A DNA stretch of 64,000 nt. It comes from Perlucidibaca wandonensis (lineage in GTDB: Bacteria > Pseudomonadota > Gammaproteobacteria > Pseudomonadales > Moraxellaceae). Every line of letters begins with the position of its first letter. The first letter of the stretch is position 1. The position numbers and the translations under genes are program-made. The stretch lies in the NCBI RefSeq assembly GCF_042677145.1, contig NZ_JBHTIT010000001.1, positions 868,001 through 932,000 on the forward strand. The letters run 5' to 3'. A model generated the notes under the pieces. That model saw only the letters and a program-made list of their open reading frames with translations. It had not been told where the DNA came from and did no database searches. Below are positions 1 through 8,354 of this stretch, piece by piece.

Positions 1-979
1 CCATATCGCCGCCGCACAGCAGCATGGTGCGATACGGCAGCTCCAGCGCTTGCAAAATAGCCTCAGCATGACCAACCAACGTTTCTAAGGTGGCATCGCT
101 ATCTTCGGGGCGGACAAACTGTACCAGCTCAACCTTTTCGAATTGATGCTGACGAATCATGCCGCGCGTATCACGACCGTAAGCGCCAGCTTCACTGCGG
201 AAGCAAGGTGTATGCGCAACATAGCGCTTAGGCAACTCATCGACTGGGATGATTTCATCGCGATGTAAATTGGTCACCGGCACTTCGGCGGTCGGAATCA
301 AAAACAATTCGCGCTCGCCCTGTAGCTTGAATAGGTCATCGGCAAATTTAGGCAACTGACCGGTTCCTTGCAGGCTTTCGGCATTAACTAAATACGGTAC
401 ATAAACTTCGTTATAGCCGTGCTGATCAGTGTGAGTGTCGAGCATAAACTGCGTCAACGCGCGGTGCAGCCTAGCTAATGGGCCAGTGAGCACGGTAAAA
501 CGCGCGCCGCTGAGTTTGCTCGCGCGTTCGAAATCCATGCCGAGACTTGAGCCTAAGGCGACATGATCTTTCACTTCAAAGTCGAATGTGCCCGGTGTGC
601 CCCAGCGGCGAATTTCTGCATTGTCATCTTCGCCTTTGCCTGCTGGCACAGACTCGTGCGGCATATTTGGTAAGCCCAGCGCTAAGGCCTGCCAAGTTGC
701 TTGGACTTGCGACAGTGCCTGCTCAGCCTCAGCTAAGGCGGTGTTAATGGCTTCCATTTCAAGCTGCAGTGCATCGGTGCTTTCGCCATTGCGCTTAGCC
801 TGACCAAAGCGCTTAGAGCCAGCATTACGCTCTGCTTGCAAACGCTCAGCGTCCAGCTGTAACTGCCGGCGCTGCTGCTCAATAGCCTCTAATTCAGCGC
901 TCGCAAGCACGACATGGCGCTTGGCTAATGCTGCGGCAACAGCGGCTAAATCATTACGCAGTAGTTTCGGGTCCAGCAT
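1..979 (-). CDS. serS: Seryl-tRNA synthetase, C-terminal part cut by window edge
   Basis: Class II aminoacyl-tRNA synthetase that charges tRNA-Ser (and tRNA-Sec) with serine in the cytoplasm. Translating the reverse strand from the ATG at 979 gives a start MLDPKLLRND, then the long N-terminal coiled-coil arm that grips the tRNA variable arm (about residues 25-100), then the catalytic core with PTAEVPVTN and FRSEAGAYGRDTRG (motif 2 region). About 326 codons are visible and the frame is still open at base 1, so roughly the last 100 residues, including motif 3, lie outside. The gene follows rarA by 20 bases on the same strand, the usual Pseudomonas-type order lolA-rarA-serS, so it is probably co-transcribed. 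Identity is secure; only the missing end is unknown. Confidence 0.96.
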   Translation of the reverse strand, partial: MLDPKLLRNDLAAVAAALAKRHVVLASAELEAIEQQRRQLQLDAERLQAERNAGSKRFGQAKRNGESTDALQLEMEAINTALAEAEQALSQVQATWQALALGLPNMPHESVPAGKGEDDNAEIRRWGTPGTFDFEVKDHVALGSSLGMDFERASKLSGARFTVLTGPLARLHRALTQFMLDTHTDQHGYNEVYVPYLVNAESLQGTGQLPKFADDLFKLQGERELFLIPTAEVPVTNLHRDEIIPVDELPKRYVAHTPCFRSEAGAYGRDTRGMIRQHQFEKVELVQFVRPEDSDATLETLVGHAEAILQALELPYRTMLLCGGDM

Positions 980-999
980 GGCAGCATCCTGTTAATACA

Positions 1000-2325
1000 T
1001 TAATCAATGGGGTCGTCTTCGCCGCGCTTCCAGCCACTGGCGGCATTTAAGTCGTTTAAGCGTGCGAGTTTAGCCTGAACTTTTAGCTCTAAGCCACGCG
1101 CCACAGGGTGGTAGAACACCTGCCCCGCTAGATTTTCGGGCAAATAGCGTTCGCCAGCCACAAAGGCTTCTGGAAAGTCATGGGCATAATGATAATCGAG
1201 ACCGTGGCCTTGCTGCTTCATTAAAGCAGTTGGCGCGTTACGTAAATGTTTCGGCACCGGCAATGAGCCATGGCTAATGACAGCGGCTTTAGCGGCTTTC
1301 CAAGCACCATAAACAGCATTACTTTTCGCTGCGATGGCCAAATAAGTTACCGCTTGCGCCAATGCCAACTCGCCTTCGGGCTGGCCTAGGCGCTCAAGCG
1401 CCTGCCAAGCCTCAAGCGCGAGCGTTTGCGCGCGCGGGTCTGCCAGGCCGATGTCTTCGCTGGCCATGCGCACCACACGGCGGGCGATATAGAGCGGGTC
1501 GCAGCCGCCATCAATCATTCGCGCTAACCAATACAGTGCACCTTGCGGGTCGGAGCCGCGCACGGACTTATGCAGCGCTGAGATTTGATCGTAGAAATCA
1601 TCACCATGTTTATCGAAGCGGCGTGCGCTACCTTGCAAGATGTCATTGAGGCCGCTGTCATCAAGTAGGCCGTTGCTGTCGGCCAAATCAGCTGCGATAT
1701 CGAGCAGGTTTAGCGTGCGGCGCGCGTCACCATCTGCAGCATGAGCAATGGCATGCTTTTGCTCAGAACTCAGCTTTAACGTGCGATTGGCGAGGCCATC
1801 ACGATGTGTAAGCGCCTGCTCGATAAGCTGGAGCAGGTCATCGTGCGTCAGGCTCTTCAGTACGTAAACACGAGCTCGAGACAGCAGCGCTTTATTGAGC
1901 TCAAACGAAGGGTTTTCGGTAGTGGCGCCAATGAAAATCAGCGTGCCATCTTCCACATGCGGCAAAAATGCGTCTTGTTGCGACTTATTGAAGCGATGCA
2001 CTTCGTCGACAAAGAGCACCGTGCGCTGCCCCTGCTGCTTGTAAAACTGCGCCTCTTCAATGGCAGCTCGTATCTCTTTTACGCCTGAGAGCACGGCTGA
2101 GATCGCAATTAAACGGGCATCACAGGCACTACAGAGCAGACGCGCTAGTGTGGTTTTACCAACACCAGGCGGCCCCCAGAGAATCATCGAATGCAGTTGA
2201 CCGTGCTCGATAGCCTCGCGCAATGGCCGCCCACGCGCTAAGACATGGGTCTGGCCAATGTAGTCGGCCAGCGACTGCGGCCTAAGCCGAGCCGCTAATG
2301 GCGCAAACGAGGGCTCATCGATCAC
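1000..2325 (-). CDS. rarA: Replication-associated recombination protein A, AAA+ ATPase
   Basis: RarA (MgsA) is a AAA+ ATPase related to clamp loaders; it acts at stalled forks and binds SSB. The 441-residue product has Walker A GPPGVGKT at residues 51-58, Walker B VLFVDEVHR at 103-111, a sensor region IGATTENPSFELN near 132-144 and the family's C-terminal tetramerisation domain. Length is normal. The start codon is GTG (complement of 2323-2325), two bases after the lolA stop, so translation is probably coupled to lolA. It sits between lolA and serS, as in Pseudomonas. Confidence 0.96.
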   Translation of the reverse strand: MIDEPSFAPLAARLRPQSLADYIGQTHVLARGRPLREAIEHGQLHSMILWGPPGVGKTTLARLLCSACDARLIAISAVLSGVKEIRAAIEEAQFYKQQGQRTVLFVDEVHRFNKSQQDAFLPHVEDGTLIFIGATTENPSFELNKALLSRARVYVLKSLTHDDLLQLIEQALTHRDGLANRTLKLSSEQKHAIAHAADGDARRTLNLLDIAADLADSNGLLDDSGLNDILQGSARRFDKHGDDFYDQISALHKSVRGSDPQGALYWLARMIDGGCDPLYIARRVVRMASEDIGLADPRAQTLALEAWQALERLGQPEGELALAQAVTYLAIAAKSNAVYGAWKAAKAAVISHGSLPVPKHLRNAPTALMKQQGHGLDYHYAHDFPEAFVAGERYLPENLAGQVFYHPVARGLELKVQAKLARLNDLNAASGWKRGEDDPID

Positions 2326-2327
2326 GT

Positions 2328-3035
2328 TTATTCACGAATAATGTCAGTGCCAGCAGGCGGCGTGAAGGTAAAACGCTCATCGCTCAAGGTGACATTACGC
2401 TTGGCCTTGAAAAACGCCACTTCAGTGCGCTGATTGCCAGCATCAAGCAAAGTCATCGACTGTGGCAGATCACCTTTGAACGACAAATTCAGCTCAGTAA
2501 ATAAGCTGTCCTTAGCACGCGGGCTGAGATGAAAAGTGGTAATGGCGCCATTTTGGCTTTGGCGTACGCTGAACTGCTTGGCAAGCATAGCGGCATCGCC
2601 AGTAAACAATAACGCAGGAGTTTCACCCCAAGCCTCGCCTAAGGGACGAATCATCAACTGGGCTAAGTCGGGATCATAAATAAACACTGACGTGCCATCG
2701 GCCACGATGAGTTGGCTAAACGGCTGCTTCACTTCCCAGCGAAATTGGCCTGGTTTGCGTGCTTGCAAGGTGCCGGTAAGAATCTTATCTGCAGCGCCAC
2801 GACTTTGCGTGGTTTGAGTAAACTCGGTGCTTAGCGTTTTTAATGCCTTTAAGCGAGTCGATAGTGCCGCACTCGCTGCCTTCTCTTGCGCCGCAGTTTG
2901 TGCAGGTTTAGCAGCTACCGCAGCAGCAGGAGCAGGAGCAGTCGCTTTTGCCAAGCTAGCATCGGCTGCGACAGCAGCTGTGCTAATGCCAGCGGCCAAT
3001 ACACTCAGGACAAACAGTGATTTTAAAACGGTCAT
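2328..3035 (-). CDS. lolA: Outer-membrane lipoprotein carrier LolA
   Basis: Periplasmic chaperone that takes lipoproteins from the LolCDE transporter and hands them to LolB in the outer membrane. The open frame extends further upstream into ftsK, but the ATG at 3035 starts a clean signal peptide (MTVLKSLFVLSVLAAG, cleavage likely after AVAADA) and lies ten bases after the ftsK stop, so I take this start (235 residues). After the signal peptide comes an Ala/Pro-rich stretch and then the LolA fold with GQFRWEVKQPFSQLIVADG and an IYDPDL segment, both typical of the family. It lies between ftsK and rarA, the conserved gammaproteobacterial order. Confidence 0.95.
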   Translation of the reverse strand: MTVLKSLFVLSVLAAGISTAAVAADASLAKATAPAPAAAVAAKPAQTAAQEKAASAALSTRLKALKTLSTEFTQTTQSRGAADKILTGTLQARKPGQFRWEVKQPFSQLIVADGTSVFIYDPDLAQLMIRPLGEAWGETPALLFTGDAAMLAKQFSVRQSQNGAITTFHLSPRAKDSLFTELNLSFKGDLPQSMTLLDAGNQRTEVAFFKAKRNVTLSDERFTFTPPAGTDIIRE

Positions 3036-3045
3036 ATCAAATCCT

Positions 3046-5421
3046 TTAATCGCGATGAGGAACGATGATTTCGCGTTGACCATTGCTTTGCATTGGCGAC
3101 ACCACGCCCGCGTTCTCCATGGCTTCAACCAAGCGCGCGGCGCGGTTATAACCAATTTTGAACTTACGCTGCACAAACGAAATCGATGGGCGGCGCGTTT
3201 CCAACACAAAAGCCAATGCTTCATCGTAAAGCGCATCTTGCTCGGGATCACCGCCAACATCATCGAAGCCGCCAAAACCGCCTTTGCTGCCGCCCTCACC
3301 CTCAGAGCCGCCGTCTAAAATGGCATCGATATAGTCGGGCTCTCCACGAGCGCGCCAGTCTCCACAAACGCGGTGGACCTCATCGTCGCTGACAAAGGCG
3401 CCGTGAACTCGTTCAGTTAAGCTCGTGCCGGGCGGTAAAAACAGCATATCGCCATTGCCTAGCAGCATTTCTGCACCGCCTTGATCAAGGATGGTGCGTG
3501 AGTCGATACGTGACGACACTTGGAAGGCAATTCGCGTTGGCACGTTGGCTTTAATCAAGCCGGTAATCACGTCTACTGATGGTCGTTGCGTGGCCAAAAT
3601 TAAGTGAATACCGGCTGCGCGGGCTTTTTGTGCAATACGCGCAATCAGCTCTTCAACCTTCTTGCCAACAATCATGATCATGTCGGCAAATTCGTCGATA
3701 ATCACGACAATATAGGGCAACTTGCCGAGATCTGATGCTTCCTCTTCAAACACATTTTCGCCAGCTTTCCATAACGGATCTTTAATCGGCTCGCCAGCAG
3801 CAATGGCATCAGTAACTTTCTTGTTATAGCCGTCGAGATTACGCACGCCAAGCTTAGACATCAGCTTATAGCGGCGATCCATCTCGGCCACACACCAGCG
3901 CAAAGCATTGGCGGCATCTTTCATATCGGTGACAACAGGCGTTAGCAAATGCGGAATTTTGTCGTAGACCGACAATTCCAACATTTTCGGGTCAATCATG
4001 ATTAGGCGCAGATCTTCCGGTGTGGCTTTAAACAGCATCGATAAAATCATCGCGTTCACGCCCACTGATTTACCCGAGCCGGTAGTACCCGCGACCAATA
4101 AGTGCGGCATGCGCGCGAGATCAGCAACGATGGGGTTGCCAGCGATGTCTTTGCCTAGCGCCAAGGTTAGCGGGCTGGATTTACCCTCATAAACACTAGA
4201 GGTCAAAATCTCTGAGAGCCGCACCATTTCACGATCTTGGTTTGGTACTTCAATGCCAACAACGGATTTGCCCGGAATCACCTCAACCACACGCACCGAA
4301 ATCATTGCCATGGCGCGCGCTAGATCTTTGGCAATATTGGTTATTCGCGCAACTTTCACACCTGCCGCCGGTTGAATCTCAAAACGCGTAATAACTGGGC
4401 CTGGCTGTACCGCGACCACAGTGGCATCGACATTAAATTCTTTCAGCTTAATTTCGAGTAAGCGCGACATGCCCTCTAGCGCTTCTGCGCTATAGCCCTT
4501 ACCAATCTGCACTTCAGCCGGGTCAAGCAAGTCCATCGAAGGCAATGTGCCTTCGCCAGGTGGTGGCGCAAATAATGGCCGCTGCACTGGTATTTTCTTC
4601 GCCACCTTGACCTGAGCCGCAGGAGAAATAGTAATTTCACTGCGCACACGCGGCACTTCATTTGCTACGGCCTGCGTTTCAGGTGTGGCACGCATTTGAG
4701 GCACATGACGTGGAGCCATTGCTGTAGTTGGATTTTTCGGCTCACTGCGCAAACGCTGCCACAGCGAGGCTATAGCAGCGACAAAGCTTTGACCTAGCCA
4801 AAACAATCCGCGGCCAAGAAGTTCGCTAGCCCTGCCCCATGCAAAGCCTGTTGCTGCGGTAAATGTCACCAGAAACAGCACAATTAAAATCAATGTGCTG
4901 CCTAATAAGCCCGTGGCATGCCACATGCTCGAGCCTAGAACCTGCCCGATAACACCACCGGAAGCATTTTCGAGGCCGTAATCGGGTGCGATAAAATGAA
5001 TATGTCCAAGCGCCGCCAATGACAATAACGCCACTACCCATGCCACCACTTGTGGCATGCCTACCAATGCACGCGAAGGCCGCCACCACAAAATAGCCAC
5101 ACGCCAGAGCATCAACGCCGGAATGGCATAGGCCAAGGGGCCAAGCAGAAAACCTAGATAGTCGGCCAAATGAGCGCCAGCACTACCAGCGGCATTGTGC
5201 AAAGGCGCGCTGCCAACGTGAGTCCAAGCACTGTCTTCCGGTGAACGCGTAATCAGTGCCAACAGAATAAATACTGCTAAAACTAACCAAAATATAGTTT
5301 GCACATCTCGGCGACGTAGGGCGTTGATGGCCAATTCACCCATGGGCATTTGTTGAGCATCGTTGCGTTGGGCGTTTTTTGACGTGTTATCAGGCAATGG
5401 CTTCGGTCTCGTTGAGCGCAT
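3046..5421 (-). CDS. ftsK: DNA translocase FtsK
   Basis: Septal DNA pump that couples chromosome-dimer resolution (XerCD at dif) and terminus segregation to division. The 791-residue protein has four membrane helices (roughly residues 43-60, 88-112, 122-142, 170-192), a short Pro-rich linker (about 225-300), the alpha/beta RecA-like motor with Walker A GTTGSGKS (445-452) and Walker B VVIIDEFAD, and a C-terminal winged-helix gamma domain (about 725-791) that reads KOPS sequences. The linker is short, as in Pseudomonas SpoIIIE-like forms, unlike the very long E. coli linker. First gene of the leftward ftsK-lolA-rarA-serS set and divergent from trxB. Confidence 0.97.
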   Translation of the reverse strand: MRSTRPKPLPDNTSKNAQRNDAQQMPMGELAINALRRRDVQTIFWLVLAVFILLALITRSPEDSAWTHVGSAPLHNAAGSAGAHLADYLGFLLGPLAYAIPALMLWRVAILWWRPSRALVGMPQVVAWVVALLSLAALGHIHFIAPDYGLENASGGVIGQVLGSSMWHATGLLGSTLILIVLFLVTFTAATGFAWGRASELLGRGLFWLGQSFVAAIASLWQRLRSEPKNPTTAMAPRHVPQMRATPETQAVANEVPRVRSEITISPAAQVKVAKKIPVQRPLFAPPPGEGTLPSMDLLDPAEVQIGKGYSAEALEGMSRLLEIKLKEFNVDATVVAVQPGPVITRFEIQPAAGVKVARITNIAKDLARAMAMISVRVVEVIPGKSVVGIEVPNQDREMVRLSEILTSSVYEGKSSPLTLALGKDIAGNPIVADLARMPHLLVAGTTGSGKSVGVNAMILSMLFKATPEDLRLIMIDPKMLELSVYDKIPHLLTPVVTDMKDAANALRWCVAEMDRRYKLMSKLGVRNLDGYNKKVTDAIAAGEPIKDPLWKAGENVFEEEASDLGKLPYIVVIIDEFADMIMIVGKKVEELIARIAQKARAAGIHLILATQRPSVDVITGLIKANVPTRIAFQVSSRIDSRTILDQGGAEMLLGNGDMLFLPPGTSLTERVHGAFVSDDEVHRVCGDWRARGEPDYIDAILDGGSEGEGGSKGGFGGFDDVGGDPEQDALYDEALAFVLETRRPSISFVQRKFKIGYNRAARLVEAMENAGVVSPMQSNGQREIIVPHRD

Positions 5422-5486
5422 TGGTGTTGGCGCTCGCTATAAAAGTGATGGGCCATTGTAACCGCACCACACCAAGATGCCATGCT

Positions 5487-5495
5487 TGCTATACT
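5487..5495 (+). promoter_or_regulatory. Possible extended -10 promoter element for trxB
   Basis: TGCTATACT is an extended -10 (TGn + TATACT) located 38 bases upstream of the chosen trxB start, in the 112-base divergent region with ftsK. No good -35 hexamer lies 17 bases further up, which is tolerated by extended -10 promoters. This is inferred from sequence only. Confidence 0.4.
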
Positions 5496-5533
5496 GAGCG
5501 ACGATTTTTTCCTCAATGCATTTTGGAGCTAGC

Positions 5534-6502
5534 ATGGCACGCGTACATCACCGCTTAATTATTCTTGGTTCAGGCCCTGCCGGCTATTCGGCAGCTGTTT
5601 ATGCTGCTCGCGCTAATTTAAACCCTGTGGTGATTACTGGCATGCAAGCCGGCGGTCAGCTCACCACCACCACCGAAGTCGATAACTGGCCGGGCGATGT
5701 TGAAGGCTTAACCGGCCCAGCGCTGATGGAGCGTATGCAACGTCACGCCGAGCGCTTCGGCACCCAAGTATTATTTGACCATATCAATGCCGTGGACCTG
5801 AAAACTCGCCCTTTTGTGCTTACTGGCGATAGCGGTGAATACACCTGCGATGCCCTCATCATTGCCACTGGCGCATCGGCTCAGTACCTAGGCTTGCCTT
5901 CTGAAGAGGCGTTCATGGGCCGCGGCATCAGTGCTTGCGCGACTTGCGATGGCTTTTTCTATCGCGGCCAACGCGTCATGGTCGTCGGCGGCGGCAATAC
6001 CGCTGTCGAAGAAGCACTGTATCTGTCCAATATCGCTGAGCATGTCACGCTGGTGCATCGCCGCGATAAAGTGAAATCAGAAAAAATCCTGCAAGATCAT
6101 CTGTTCGAGAAGGTCAAAGCCGGCAAAATCTCCATTATTTGGAATCATGCTTTAGAAGAAGTCTTAGGCGATGATGGCGGCGTTAATGGCGCTCGCTTGG
6201 TATCGGTCAATACCGCTGATGGCCGCGATGGCATCCAGCAGGATGTTGCTGTCGCCGGCATCTTTATTGCCATTGGCCATATACCCAATTCCGATATTTT
6301 TGCCGGCCAAGTCGATATGAATAATGGCTATGTCCGTATTCGCAGCGGCATCGAAGGCAATGCCACGGCGACCAATGTGCCGGGCGTATTTGCTGCTGGT
6401 GATATCGCCGATCACGTCTATCGCCAAGCCATTACCTCGGCCGGCGCTGGCTGCATGGCTGCGCTCGATGCCGAGAAATACCTCGACGCTCTTGGCAACT
6501 AA
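5534..6502 (+). CDS. trxB: Thioredoxin reductase (NADPH)
   Basis: FAD enzyme that reduces thioredoxin with NADPH in the cytoplasm. An in-frame ATG at 5516 exists, but the ATG at 5534 has GGAG at 5525-5528 with five-base spacing and begins MARVHHRLIILGSGPAG, matching the family, so I use it (322 residues). FAD-binding GSGPAG is at 12-17, the redox-active CATC at 135-138, the NADPH-binding GGGNTA near 152-157, and a C-terminal GDIAD motif that contacts FAD. Low-molecular-weight bacterial type. It heads the trxB-aat-bpt-infA group. Confidence 0.97.
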   Translation: MARVHHRLIILGSGPAGYSAAVYAARANLNPVVITGMQAGGQLTTTTEVDNWPGDVEGLTGPALMERMQRHAERFGTQVLFDHINAVDLKTRPFVLTGDSGEYTCDALIIATGASAQYLGLPSEEAFMGRGISACATCDGFFYRGQRVMVVGGGNTAVEEALYLSNIAEHVTLVHRRDKVKSEKILQDHLFEKVKAGKISIIWNHALEEVLGDDGGVNGARLVSVNTADGRDGIQQDVAVAGIFIAIGHIPNSDIFAGQVDMNNGYVRIRSGIEGNATATNVPGVFAAGDIADHVYRQAITSAGAGCMAALDAEKYLDALGN

Positions 6503-6511
6503 AAACCAGCG

Positions 6512-7243
6512 ATGACCACGCAACTGCCGTGGCTTGCCGGCGATGACCCATTTCCAGCGCCAAGCACTGCTCTGGACTATCCCGATGGCCTGCTTGCGGC
6601 GGGAGGCGATGTCTCCCCTACTCGCCTGCAAGCTGCCTATCGAGCCGGTATTTTCCCGTGGTCATCGGCCGGTGAGCCTCTACTGTGGTGGTCTCCTGAT
6701 CCGCGCTGCGTTATCGACCCAGCAACATTTATCCCCAGCAAAAGTTTAGTAAAAACCCGCCGCCAAGCAAGCTGGCGCTTTAGCTGCAATCAGGCCTTCG
6801 CTGAAGTCATTGTCGCCTGTGCTGCTCCTCGCCCTTATGCCGACGACACCTGGATCACAGCTGAAATTCAGGCCGGCTATGTCGCACTGCACAAGTTAGG
6901 TTGGGCACAAAGCATTGAGGTTTGGCGAGATGGTGCGCTAGTCGGCGGCCTCTATGGCGTCACTGTTGGCGGCATATTTTGCGGTGAGTCGATGTTTAGC
7001 CACTGTCGCGATGCCTCAAAGCTGGCATTTTGGGCCTTAATGACCTTGTCTCAGGCGTGGCAGGTGGAATGGGTAGACTGTCAGCTAGAAAATGACCATT
7101 TGCTTAGTCTTGGTGCGACCATCATGTCTCGAAACGATTACTTAGCATTGTTAGCTCAACAACCTGAAACACCTACGCTGCCGTGGTCACAGGCGCATAG
7201 CGCGCTAGCGGCAGCCGGCTTCATTGTGGCGGAGACTTTATGA
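6512..7243 (+). CDS. aat: Leucyl/phenylalanyl-tRNA-protein transferase
   Basis: Transfers Leu or Phe from aminoacyl-tRNA to proteins with N-terminal Lys or Arg, marking them for ClpS/ClpAP degradation (bacterial N-degron pathway). The 243-residue protein carries the family signature segments GLLAAGGDVSPTRLQAAY, FPW, WWSPDPR and GESMFSHCRDASKLA, with the expected length. It starts nine bases after trxB stops and overlaps the next transferase gene bpt by four bases (ATGA), so the two N-end tagging enzymes are translationally coupled. Confidence 0.96.
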   Translation: MTTQLPWLAGDDPFPAPSTALDYPDGLLAAGGDVSPTRLQAAYRAGIFPWSSAGEPLLWWSPDPRCVIDPATFIPSKSLVKTRRQASWRFSCNQAFAEVIVACAAPRPYADDTWITAEIQAGYVALHKLGWAQSIEVWRDGALVGGLYGVTVGGIFCGESMFSHCRDASKLAFWALMTLSQAWQVEWVDCQLENDHLLSLGATIMSRNDYLALLAQQPETPTLPWSQAHSALAAAGFIVAETL

Positions 7244-7947
7244 GTAGCGGCGGCAATATCACTTTCTTCACTACGGCCGCTCATGCCTGTAGCTACTTAG
7301 ACGATCGCCAAGCCGTCACGCTATTTGCTGACCCTGAAGCCGATATGACCGCGCCAATCTACAGCCAGCTCTCCGACCTTGGCTTTCGCCGCAGCGGCAA
7401 CTATGTATACAGACCTCAATGCCAAGGTTGTAGCGCCTGTATTTCGGTGCGCATACCGGTGGCAGACTTTCATCCACGACGCGAGCAACGCCGCTGCTGG
7501 CAGCGCAACCAAGACATCACGGTGGCACCTGTGCCAGTACAGTGGTCAGAAGAGCACTACGCCCTCTATGCGCGCTACATCAGTGCACGCCATCGCGAAG
7601 GCGACATGTATCCGCCTAGCCCGCGCCAATACCGCGAATTTCTAACCAGCGATTGGTCAGATACCGAGCTCGTTGAGTTTCGTCTCAATGGCCAACTGCT
7701 TATCGTTGCCGTGACCGATAGCCTAGAAAATGGCTTATCGGCGGTCTACACTTTTTACGATCCAGAAATAAATACCCGCAGCCTTGGCACTTTTGCTATT
7801 TTATGGCAGATAGAAGCCTGTCGTGCCAAAGGTCTACGCTCGCTATATTTGGGCTATTGGGTGCGACAAGCCCAGCGTATGCGCTACAAAACTCAGTTCC
7901 GTCCATTAGAACTGCTAATTGAAAACGAATGGTTGCTAGCGCGATGA
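7240..7947 (+). CDS. bpt: Aspartate/glutamate leucyltransferase (ATE1-like)
   Basis: Bpt adds Leu from Leu-tRNA to proteins with N-terminal Asp or Glu, the second bacterial N-degron tagger. The 235-residue sequence has the N-terminal Cys cluster of the ATE family (QCQGCSACISVRIP, with YRPQC just before) and the C-terminal domain ending YLGYWVRQAQRMRYKTQFRPLE, a strong family signature. The start overlaps the aat stop by four bases. clpA, which follows infA in Pseudomonas, is absent here; a converging acyl-CoA synthetase gene occupies that side instead. Confidence 0.95.
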   Translation: MSSGGNITFFTTAAHACSYLDDRQAVTLFADPEADMTAPIYSQLSDLGFRRSGNYVYRPQCQGCSACISVRIPVADFHPRREQRRCWQRNQDITVAPVPVQWSEEHYALYARYISARHREGDMYPPSPRQYREFLTSDWSDTELVEFRLNGQLLIVAVTDSLENGLSAVYTFYDPEINTRSLGTFAILWQIEACRAKGLRSLYLGYWVRQAQRMRYKTQFRPLELLIENEWLLAR

Positions 7948-8036
7948 GGTTTTTTCGGGCACAATGCGCGCGTTTTCGAAGCGTCTGAAATTTTACTCAG
8001 CGCCCTACATTCCATAGCCCATGAGGCCTTTGCTGC

Positions 8037-8255
8037 ATGTCGAAAGAAGAGCAATTAGAATTTGATGGCGTGGTTATCGATACCCTGCCAAACACCATGT
8101 TCCGCGTCGAACTTGAGAATGGCCACGTTGTTACTGCCCATATCTCGGGCAAAATGCGTAAGCATTACATCCGTATTTTGACTGGCGATCAGGTCAAGGT
8201 TGAGATGACGCCTTATGATTTAAGTAAAGGCCGAATCACCTACCGCGTTCGTTAG
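8037..8255 (+). CDS. infA: Translation initiation factor IF-1
   Basis: Small S1/OB-fold factor that occupies the ribosomal A site during initiation with IF-2 and IF-3. The 72-residue product contains DTLPNTMFRVELENGH and the core KMRKHYIRILTGD. The His in RKHYIRI (Asn in enterobacteria and Pseudomonas) is the form I recall from Moraxellaceae. It lies 89 bases after bpt and is followed by a strong bidirectional terminator. Confidence 0.98.
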   Translation: MSKEEQLEFDGVVIDTLPNTMFRVELENGHVVTAHISGKMRKHYIRILTGDQVKVEMTPYDLSKGRITYRVR

Positions 8256-8303
8256 AAACCCGCAAAGTAGCGCCACATTTTCTGTCTTTGAAAAAGTAGC
8301 GCT

Positions 8304-8339
8304 CATAAAAAAGGTCGGCTTATGCCGACCTTTTTTATG
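8304..8339. terminator. Bidirectional rho-independent terminator
   Basis: Perfect hairpin: 16-base arms 8304-8319 and 8324-8339 around a TTAT loop, with a GGTCGGC core flanked by six A on one side and six T on the other. It sits between converging infA and the acyl-CoA synthetase gene and can serve both. Confidence 0.93.
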
Positions 8340-8354
8340 TTCAGGTGTTTGAGA

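Noticed and set aside
2827..3318. 163-codon open frame on the plus strand opposite lolA/ftsK
   Set aside because: Antisense to two clear genes, composition explained by their codon bias, no ribosome-binding site or family match.
6164..6631. 155-codon minus-strand frame opposite trxB and aat
   Set aside because: Overlaps two well-identified genes on the other strand and has no recognisable domain.
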